DNA of 64,000 nucleotides from Pseudomonadota bacterium (lineage in GTDB: Archaea; Thermoplasmatota; SW-10-69-26; JACQPN01; JAJPHT01), in the NCBI GenBank assembly GCA_021325135.1, contig JAJPHT010000036.1, forward strand, positions 95,491 to 159,490, given 5' to 3'. Made by a program: the position numbers and the translations under genes. Below the pieces are notes generated by a model. The model was given only the letters and a program-made list of their open reading frames with translations. It searched no databases and had not been told where the DNA came from. Shown one piece after another: positions 24,750 to 32,200 of this stretch. The first letter of the stretch is position 1; each line of letters opens with the position of its first letter.

Positions 24750-25645
24750 GACCTCCTTCTGGCACGCCGTCGAGACCCGCGCTCCAAGCGAGGCGCTACG
24801 CGAAGCTGGAGTGCCGGGACCTCATGGTCCTCAAGCACTTGTGGATTCCAGTTCTAAGTGCTCGCGACCATCCTGCGGCGGTCATTGGAGGCCCGTTCTC
24901 ATGGGGTCCTCTGGACCTGGCGGATTATCGGGTTGGGGACCGCCCGGTTCGTGGGGCTATCCCGTTTCCGGAACCGTCGATGGGGTCGAAGGAAAAGCGC
25001 CTTGAGCCGTTGCGCGCCCGGAAGACCGCCCTGCGGCTCGGAGGCCGACGGAAGCGGATCCGCTTCGCTTGTCCGGATGATATGGAGTCCGATGGGTGAA
25101 GTTCGGCCGTCTCGCGTTCCTGGGCCAGGCTGGTGCTCCCGGCTCCCAGGCGGCGACCCCTTGGACGTGGGCACCCTTGTTGGAGCGCGTGGTGGGGCCC
25201 TCGACCCGAGTGGAGAGAAAAGGGCGCGCCGCCCCGCGGATGGGTGGAAAGGGCTCGTGTGCGCGAGCCTGGAAGGACGCGCGGTCCGGGGCGCCGTCGT
25301 CTCATCGTCGCCCGTCTTCACTTGGCTTCTCGTCGGAGGGGCACGGCGTCTCCAGCGGTCTCCGTGGGCATCCGCGTCTTCAGACGCGCGGGTTGATTTC
25401 CTGCGCGGGGCCATCCGGGGTCGTGCGCGCTTCCTGCCTTCGATGCGGCGCTCCGCTGATCCCCACCCTTGCCGGAAGGCTGGCGTGTCCACGCCTGGCG
25501 TCGTGCGGCCGAGGCGGCGTCGAGGAGCGGAGCGCGAGGCGGGCCACCCCGTCCGGCGCGCGCCTGAAGCGGCGGCTCGTGGCGGCGGAGCCTTGCTTCT
25601 GCGCCCGGTGCGTGCGGCCGACCCGCGCGGCGGCCACCTGAGGGC
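24750..25645. other. Gene-poor stretch with several hairpins
   Basis: About 900 bases contain long open frames in several phases, but none shows a domain, good start or normal composition. Short perfect inverted repeats occur: GGCTCG/CGAGCC around 25249-25266 and CGCGTCT/AGACGCG around 25373-25388, the latter followed by GGGTTGATTT. I tested by eye for RNase P and signal-recognition RNA signatures and did not find them. It may hold a structured RNA, decayed genes, or regulatory DNA at the end of the 30-kb operon. Confidence 0.4.
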
Positions 25646-26644
25646 TCACGCGCCCGGGACGGGCGCTTCGGCGAGGATCGTCCGCACGACGTCGTGCGCC
25701 TTGACGCCGCGGATGCGCGCCTCGGGCTTGAGGATCAGCCGGTGGGCGAGGATGTGCGGGGCCAGGACCCGGATGTCGTCCGGGACCACGAAGCTGCGCC
25801 CCTTCATGGCGGCGTAGGCGCGCGCGCCCTTGAGCATGGCCTGCGAGCCGCGCGGCGAGCTGCCCACGTAGACGTCCGCGTGCTCGCGGGTGCGGCAGAC
25901 GATCTCGGCCAGGTAGTCCACGAGGGCGGGGCTCACATGGATCGTCTCCACGGTCTGCTGCATGGCGACGATCTGGCGCGGGTCGGCCACGACGCGCACG
26001 TCGGCGTCGTCCTTGCCGCGGGCGATGCGGCGGCGCAGGATCTCGGCCTCCTCGGCGCGGCTGGGGTAGCCCACGCTGAGCTTCATGAGGAAGCGGTCCA
26101 TCTGCGCCTCGGGCAAGGGATAGCACCCCTCCTGCTCGGCGGGGTTCTGCGTGGCCATGACGATGTAGGGCTTGGGGAGCTTGTGCGTCGTGCCCTCCAG
26201 CGTGACCTGGCGCTCCTGCATGGCCTCCAGCAGGGCGGCCTGGGTCTTGGGGGGCGCGCGGTTGATCTCGTCGGCGAGGAGCACGTTGGTGAAGACCGGG
26301 CCGCGGCGGAAGGTGAACTCGCTGGTCTGCTGGTTGTAGACGCTGGCGCCGGTGATGTCGCCGGGCAGCACGTCGGGCGTGAACTGGATGCGGCCGAAGT
26401 CGCAGCCGGCCGCGCGGGCGAAGGTGTTGCTCATGAGCGTCTTCGCCATGCCGGGGAAGTCCTCGAAGAGGATGTTGCCTCCCGCCAGGAAGTTGACGGT
26501 GACGAGGTCTAGGACCTCGCGCTTGCCCACGATGACCTTGGCGACCTCGTCGACGAGCGCGCGGCACGTGCGGGCCAGGTGCTGGACCTCGGGGGTCGCG
26601 GAGCGGCCGGGGGCCGGCGCGGGGCGCTGGAGGATCGCGGTCAC
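25646..26644 (-). CDS. MoxR-family AAA+ ATPase
   Basis: This 332-residue protein is an AAA+ chaperone of the MoxR group, which remodels or inserts cofactors into partner proteins, usually with DUF58 or von Willebrand A proteins. Visible: a Walker A variant (LFEDFPGMAKTLMSNTFARA), FTPDVLPGDITGASVYNQ, the Walker B strand VLLADEINRAPPKTQAALLE, sensor IVMATQNPAEQEGCYPLPEA with the MDRFLMK helix, and a C-terminal lid with SSPRGSQAMLKGARAYA. The Walker A loop reads GMAKT rather than GxGKT, as in many MoxR proteins. The start is GTG at 26644. It lies 142 bases after the small membrane-protein gene and closes the run of minus-strand genes that starts at 55478. Confidence 0.93.
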   Translation of the reverse strand: MTAILQRPAPAPGRSATPEVQHLARTCRALVDEVAKVIVGKREVLDLVTVNFLAGGNILFEDFPGMAKTLMSNTFARAAGCDFGRIQFTPDVLPGDITGASVYNQQTSEFTFRRGPVFTNVLLADEINRAPPKTQAALLEAMQERQVTLEGTTHKLPKPYIVMATQNPAEQEGCYPLPEAQMDRFLMKLSVGYPSRAEEAEILRRRIARGKDDADVRVVADPRQIVAMQQTVETIHVSPALVDYLAEIVCRTREHADVYVGSSPRGSQAMLKGARAYAAMKGRSFVVPDDIRVLAPHILAHRLILKPEARIRGVKAHDVVRTILAEAPVPGA

Positions 26645-26786
26645 GCGGAGCCAGAGGCGCGGGAGGGCATGGGGCGTGCCTTCGGAGTTTCCTGGGGGCT
26701 CCGGACCGGCCCGGAGATTCCGGCCGAAGCCCTTGAGCCCCCGGACGCGGATGCCCCTTCCGGCGCTCCGCTCCCCCGAAGCCTCC

Positions 26787-27161
26787 TCAGGCGGCGCGCC
26801 CTTTTCTTCTCCACCGGGCCCCGAGGCCGACGATGGCCGCGAGCGCGGCCGTCCCCGCCAGCGCCCCGAGGGCGAGCCACGGGCCGCTGGTCGCCTCGGT
26901 CCAGCCCAGCGCGGCGCCCGCCAGCCACGCGACGAGGGCGCCCCCCGTGGCGGCCGCGGCGACGAGGGCGCCCCGGGCCAGCGCGGCGCCCAGGCCGATC
27001 TGCCCGCGGGAGGCCGCGAGGGCGAGAAGCGCGAGGAGAGCGAGCAAAGCGCCTGCGGCGAGGCGCAGCATGGCCGAGGGCTGGAGCGCGCGCTCCGCGG
27101 CCGCCGCCAGGGCGGCGATCCCCACGAGGGCCGCGCCGGCCATCCACGCGGGCGGGCGCAT
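26787..27161 (-). CDS. Small multi-pass membrane protein of the MoxR-DUF58 cluster
   Basis: This 124-residue protein consists almost entirely of four hydrophobic helices (for example AGAALVGIAALAAAAERAL and GALLALLALLALAASRGQIG) with a basic C-terminus (RWRRKGRAA). The ATG at 27161 shares a base with the stop of the DUF58 gene. Small membrane proteins of this kind are frequent in MoxR-DUF58 operons but have no assigned role. The 142 bases after it, before MoxR, show no other gene. Confidence 0.6.
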   Translation of the reverse strand: MRPPAWMAGAALVGIAALAAAAERALQPSAMLRLAAGALLALLALLALAASRGQIGLGAALARGALVAAAATGGALVAWLAGAALGWTEATSGPWLALGALAGTAALAAIVGLGARWRRKGRAA

Positions 27162-28381
27162 CACGCTTCCCCCCGCGCGAGGGCCAGCGCCAGGCGCTCC
27201 GAGAGGCGCCAGTCGACGACCCTCACGCCGTGGGCCCGCAGCGCGGAGAGCGTCCGCTCGCGCTGGGCCCGCGCCTCCTCGGTGGGCTCGCCCGCCAGCG
27301 CGAGGAACGCGGGCCCGTCCAGCGCGAGCACGACCACGTCCAGCTCCAGCGCGCGCAGCGCCGCGACCGCGTCGGCCACGGTGGGGTCGTCCAGCAGGGG
27401 GGAGAGCACGAGGGCGGGCGCGCGGCGGCGCAGGCGAGGCAACGCGGCGTCGACGGCCTCGCGCAGCGTGGCGCCGCCCGCGGGCTCGCGCGCGAGGAGG
27501 CTCGCCAGCACGCCCGCGAGGGCGGCGTCTCCGGGCGCGGCGCGCAGCGTCTCGACGCCCTCGCCGTAGCGCACGACGACGGGCCGGTCGCGGCGCCTCG
27601 CCAGGAGCGCGGCGAGGGAGGCCAACGCGCGCAGCTCGTCGGCCCACGCGTGGTTGCCCACGGTGCCCACCCGGGAGAGGCCGCGCGCGTCGAGGAAGAC
27701 CGTCGCCTCGGCCTGGCTCTCCATCTCGCGCTGGCTCACGATGAGCTTGCGCCCCGTGCGGGCCGAGGCGCGCCAGTTCACGTCGCGCAGCGTGTCGCCG
27801 GGCTGGTAGTCGCGCAGCGCGAAGAAGTCCGACCCTCCGCCCGCCTGGCCCACGAGGTGGATGCCCGAGGCGGGAAGAAAGCGACGCGAGGCGGCGAGGG
27901 AGCCCCGGAGGTCCTCGACGCGCGGAAGGGCGACGATCTCGCCTGGAGCCTCGATGACGTGCGTCCGCTCCACGAGCCCCAGGGGGTCGGAGACGCGCGC
28001 CGTGAGGCCGCGGAAGACGAAGCGCCCGGGGACGCGGGCGACGACGGCGAAGGCCAGGCCCACGCGGGCGCCCTGGCCGATGAGGTCGCCCTCGGCCGCT
28101 TCGAGCCCGGGAGGGAGCGCGTCCTCGACCTCGATGCGCGCGCCCTCCAGCGACTCGACGCCCACCTCCACCTGGACGGGCTCGCCCTCGCGCGCGATGG
28201 AGGCACCCACGCGTCGCGCGGCCCGGGCGCGCGGCGCGCGCGTCGCGAGGAGCGCCCACGCCAGTGCCGCGAGGAGGGACGCGCCCAGGGCCGCCGCCAG
28301 GAGCGAGCCCACCGCGAGGCCAAGTCCCACCGCCGCCGCGCCGGCCACGAGCGCCGCGCGCCCCTGGGGCGTGAGGCTCAT
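27161..28381 (-). CDS. DUF58 domain protein (MoxR partner)
   Basis: The 406-residue protein has two N-terminal membrane helices (residues about 10-47), a beta-rich middle region and the DUF58 signature SDFFALRDYQPGDTLRDVNW with RASARTGRKLIVSQREMESQ, then a von-Willebrand-A-like fold with ATVFLDARGLSR. DUF58 proteins work with MoxR ATPases in cell-envelope processes. Its ATG overlaps the stop of the preceding gene by 4 bases and its stop touches the next start, showing tight coupling. The function in this organism is unknown. Confidence 0.9.
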   Translation of the reverse strand: MSLTPQGRAALVAGAAAVGLGLAVGSLLAAALGASLLAALAWALLATRAPRARAARRVGASIAREGEPVQVEVGVESLEGARIEVEDALPPGLEAAEGDLIGQGARVGLAFAVVARVPGRFVFRGLTARVSDPLGLVERTHVIEAPGEIVALPRVEDLRGSLAASRRFLPASGIHLVGQAGGGSDFFALRDYQPGDTLRDVNWRASARTGRKLIVSQREMESQAEATVFLDARGLSRVGTVGNHAWADELRALASLAALLARRRDRPVVVRYGEGVETLRAAPGDAALAGVLASLLAREPAGGATLREAVDAALPRLRRRAPALVLSPLLDDPTVADAVAALRALELDVVVLALDGPAFLALAGEPTEEARAQRERTLSALRAHGVRVVDWRLSERLALALARGEA

Positions 28382-29241
28382 CGCACGTCCTCCCGGCGCA
28401 CGGGCGCGTCAAGGCCGCGGCGCTCCGCCCGCCCCTCTTCGCGGGCGAGCCCCAGGGCGGCGCAGAGCCCCGAGGCCGCGAGGGCCAGCGCGACCGGGGC
28501 GCCAAGCTGCGGCGTCGCGGCCGCGTCCTGCAGGGAGCCGGGAATCGCGGCGGGCCAAGGCGCGTCGTGCGCGGCGTCCAGCGCGACGCGGGTCCCCGGC
28601 GGGAACGCCTGCGCGAGCCAGCGCTGCGCCTCCGCCGCGCCCGCGGGGTCGCGCAGCGCATCGGGCGAGAGCCACCCGGCGGAGCCCACGACGAGGACGC
28701 GCCCGTCGGGCGACCACGTCGCGAGGGCGAAGGGCCCCGGCGCGTCGGCCGCGGTGGCGCGCCCGTCACCGTCCACGTCCACGAAAGAGCCGTTGGCGCT
28801 CCACGCCGCGACTCGGGCGCCGGGGCGCGGGTCGAGCACGGCGTGGGCGTCGGGGAAGCTCGCGTTGCCTGCGAGCAGGATGGGCGCCGACGCGACGCCG
28901 CTGCCCAGGCGCGCGGCGGCGTCGGGATCGCCCAGCACGACGACGCGGCCGCCCCGCGCCGCGAACGAGGCGAGGGCGTCCAGCTCCGCGGGTGCCAGGG
29001 GCGCGCCGCCCTTGGCGAGGACCAGGCCGCGCCCCTGCGCGGGAGCGTCGGAGAGGGCGGCCTCCCCCAGCGCGAGCCGCGACGTGATATCACCGTTGGC
29101 CTTGAGCATCGCCTCGGCGGGAGCCCAATCGGGGCCGCCCCCGCGGCGCTGCGAGACGCGCTGCGCGGCGTCGGCCGCGACAAGGCCCGCCGCCAGCGCG
29201 AGCGCCAGCAGCGCGGCGAGGCGCCACGCGCGCGGGCTCAC
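28378..29241 (-). CDS. DUF4350-like membrane-anchored protein
   Basis: The protein has 287 residues. An N-terminal helix (LAALLALALAAGLVAADAA) is followed by a soluble domain with a glutamine-amidotransferase-like Rossmann pattern typical of DUF4350: GRGLVLAKGGAPLAPAELDA, then FAARGGRVVVLGDPDAAARL and GRVLVVGSAGWLSPDALRDP. A second hydrophobic segment (VALALAASGLCAALGLA) lies near the C-terminus. It starts at GTG 29241 with a GTGA overlap. DUF4350 proteins accompany MoxR, DUF58 and DUF4129 genes in both archaea and bacteria. The family call is by pattern and position. Confidence 0.65.
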   Translation of the reverse strand: MSPRAWRLAALLALALAAGLVAADAAQRVSQRRGGGPDWAPAEAMLKANGDITSRLALGEAALSDAPAQGRGLVLAKGGAPLAPAELDALASFAARGGRVVVLGDPDAAARLGSGVASAPILLAGNASFPDAHAVLDPRPGARVAAWSANGSFVDVDGDGRATAADAPGPFALATWSPDGRVLVVGSAGWLSPDALRDPAGAAEAQRWLAQAFPPGTRVALDAAHDAPWPAAIPGSLQDAAATPQLGAPVALALAASGLCAALGLAREEGRAERRGLDAPVRREDVR

Positions 29242-32200
29242 GGGAGCGCCTCCCGGAGGCGCGCCAGCGCGGCGGCGACGCGCGCCGCGTCCCGCGCGTC
29301 GGGCCCGCGCTGCGCGTAGCGCGCCAGCTCGAAGGCGTCCACCACGACGTCCACGTCGGCCTCAGGCAGCCCCAGCGCTTCGCGCAGCGCCGCGCGCACG
29401 TCGCCGGGCGTGGCGCTGCGCGGCACGACGTGGCCGCCCCGCGCGAGCGCGGCGAGGAGGTGGCGGTACGCGAGGACGGCCGCGGCGCCGTGCTCGTCGG
29501 ACGCCTCGAAGGCGGCCTCCGCCTCGGCGAGGGCCTGCGCGACCTCGCGGCGCTCGCGGCGGGGCAGGCGCCGCGCGGCCGCGAGCCCCAGGACCAGGAG
29601 CGCGGCAAGAGCGACGGCCGCGCCCGCGATCCACGGCGCGACGGACGCGGGGGCGAAGGGGGCGGGCGCCAGGGTCGCGACCGCGCTGGCGGGCAGCAGG
29701 TCGGGCGCGCCCACCACCTCCGCGACGACGCGCGAGCCGGGCGGGAGGCGCGCCTCGACGACGCCCGCGGCGTCGGTGCGCGCGACCAGCGGGAACGGCT
29801 GCCCGTCCAGGCGAAGCAGCAGCGGCGCGTCCGCGGCGGGGCGCCCGGCGCCGTCGAGCACCTCGACGCGGAGCCGGCCGCCCAGCGCGTCGAGGCGCAG
29901 CGTGGGGCGCTCGCGGACGCGCGTCGGCGCGGCGGACTCCGAGGGGAGGTCGCCCCCGTTGCCCGCGAAGGACGCCCGGAGCGTCGTGGGGCCCAGCGGC
30001 GCGTCCTGGGGGATCGTCGCGTCGAGGCGCGCGACCCCGTCGGGCCCCGTCGCGACGTGTCCCAGCGTCCGGTTCCCCAGCGACCACGAGATCGTCTCTC
30101 CGGCGAGCGGCCCCAGGGCGTCGTCCAGCGCAGCGGAGAGCGTGACGTGCGAGCCGGGGGCGAGGTCCTCGGGCGGGGCCGGGATGGCGAGGCGCGAGGG
30201 CTGGAGCACGAGCACGCCGAGGTCCTGGTCCAGGGGCGCCACGCCGTGGCCGCCCGGCGCGCGGGCGTGGAAGGAGAGCGCCCTCACGCGGGCGGTCGCG
30301 TTGCCCAGCGCGAGGCGGAAGGCGCCCGTCTCGTCCACGCCCACGGGCTGGCCGTCGAGGCTCAGCGAGGAGAGGGGCGCGGGGCCCCCGGCGTCGAGGG
30401 TCGCATGGCCGGTGAGCCACGGCGCGCCCGCCACGAGGGCCGCGGGGTCGGCCTCCACGCGCAGCGCGGCGAGGACGGTGAGGTTGCCCGTCGCGGAGGC
30501 GGCCTCGTCGTCCCCTGCGCCCGCGAAGGCCGCGCGCCACGGCGCAGCGCCCAGGCTGGCGTCCGCGGGCACGGGCACGCGCGCGGCGAAGCGCCCCTCC
30601 GCGTCGGTGGCCGCGGTCGCGTTCTCCACGAGGACCGGTGCGCCCGCGATGGGCGCCCCCGCGGCGTCGAGGAGCGCGCCTTGGAGGAGAGCGTCGTGGC
30701 CGCGCACAGCGGTGGCGTCGTCCAGGAGAAGACGCGCGGGAGCGGCGACCTCCAAATTGATATCAATGTGCGCTGCGTCCGCCAGGGGGGAGGCGTCCAC
30801 GTCGAGGCTCAGCGCAACGGGGCCGGGCCGCTGCGCGAGGCTCGCGGGGAGCGCGACGGAGAAGCGCCCCTGCGCGTCGGGGTGCCCCAGGAGGGCCAGC
30901 GCGCCCGCGCGGACGCGCACGACGGCGCCGCCCTCCGCGGACGGGTCGTCCAGCGGGGCGCCCGCGGCGAGGAGCGTGCCGCGCAACGTCGCGGGCTCGC
31001 CCAGCCGCAGCGCGAGGCGCTCGACGCCCAGCGCGGGCGCGGCGCGGACGGTGGCGCCCCGCCCCGTGGCGTTGGCCGCCTCGTGGAGGCCATCGCCCGC
31101 GAAGGAGGCGCGCGGCTGCCGGCCGCCCAGGGGAAAGCCCGCCAGCGGGACCTGGGCGTGATAGCTTCCGTCGGGGCCCGTGAGCGCGGCGCCGCTCCAG
31201 GGGCCGAAGGCGAGGCTCACCGGGGCTCCGGCCAGGGGCGCTCCGCCGGAGGAGAGCGAGCCCGAGAGCGCGAGGCTCCCCGAGGTCAGCGCGGAGGCGT
31301 CCTGCGCGGCCACGGCGAGGACCGTGGGCAGGCGCGGCGAGATCGCGACGGGCGCCTCCGCCGCGCCCAAGGCCCCGTCGCCGCTCCAGCGGAGCGTGCC
31401 CGCCAGGGGCTCGCGGGCGTCGGCGGGCACGGGCACGCGGAACGTGGCGTTGGCGCCGTCCCACTGGGGGGCGAGGCTCGCCCCGCCCACGTCGAGGCGC
31501 AGCGCGTCCGGAAGGAGGGGCGCGTGCAGGTCGCCCGCGCCATCCTCCAGCGTCAGCGCGACGAGGGCCTCCGCGCCGGGCGCCGCGCTGGCGGCCAGCG
31601 GGGGGAGCGAGGCGTTGGCGCGCACGGGGAGGGGCGCGGTGAGCGCGGAGGCTCCTGATAGCACGTCGGAGGAGCGGCGCACGCCGTAGCTCCACACGAG
31701 GAGCCGCGCGCTTCCTCCCGGAGCGGCGAGGTCGGTGCGGGCGCGCCACGAGACGTTGCCGTGCTGGACCGCGCCGAAGAGGACGGCCCCGTCGGGGGGC
31801 TGGGTCGACTGGTCCGGCGCGAGGCGGACGCGCAGCGTGAACGACCCGTCGTCCCGCGTGAACGCGACCCCCGCCGCCAGCGCGGGGTCGGCTGAGGGCT
31901 CCGCCTCCGCGTCGGTCGCGATCCGCGCCAGCACGGGGACCCCGCCCCGGGGGCCGTCCGCGACGAGGTGGCCGCGCGCCTCGGCCTCGCCCCCTTTGAC
32001 GAGCGCCGAGGGCGGGGCGTCCAGGACGAGGCGCGCAGGCGCGACGGGGGGTGGCGCCGCCTGGCCTTCGCGCGCCAGAAGCGCGGCGAACGCGGCGCCG
32101 CGGTCGTGCACGTCCACGGCCCCGTAGTACGGCGTCGGGTCCTCCCCCGTGGTGTCGTTGAGCCCGTCGCGGTCGAGGTCGGAGAGGTCCTGCGCGGTCG

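Larger units (their letters stand above)
18567..24850. mobile_element. Candidate genomic island beside tRNA-Gln (restriction-modification and nuclease genes)
   Basis: From the end of tRNA-Gln to about 24850 the base composition is visibly less GC-rich and codon choice more mixed (many A/T third positions) than on either side. Gene content changes from housekeeping to DNA modification: a PIN-like nuclease, an endonuclease, a methyltransferase, a winged-helix protein, Vsr, a broken gene and several fragments. No integrase was found and I could not see a second copy of the tRNA 3' end (CGGTTCGAATCCGAG) at the right side, so mobility is inferred and the right border is approximate. Confidence 0.5.

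Noticed and set aside
25050..25640. RNase P RNA or signal-recognition RNA
   Set aside because: I looked on both strands for their conserved cores (GGAAGUCC/ACAGAA types; GGAAGG...GCAGC type) and did not find them.
18494..25645. Second attachment site (copy of the tRNA-Gln 3' end) at the right border of the island
   Set aside because: No repeat of the T-arm/acceptor sequence was visible between 23000 and 25645; an integrase gene was not found either.
24858..25817. Plus-strand open frame of 319 codons
   Set aside because: It has no motif, begins in the island border and runs into the 3' end of the MoxR gene on the other strand.
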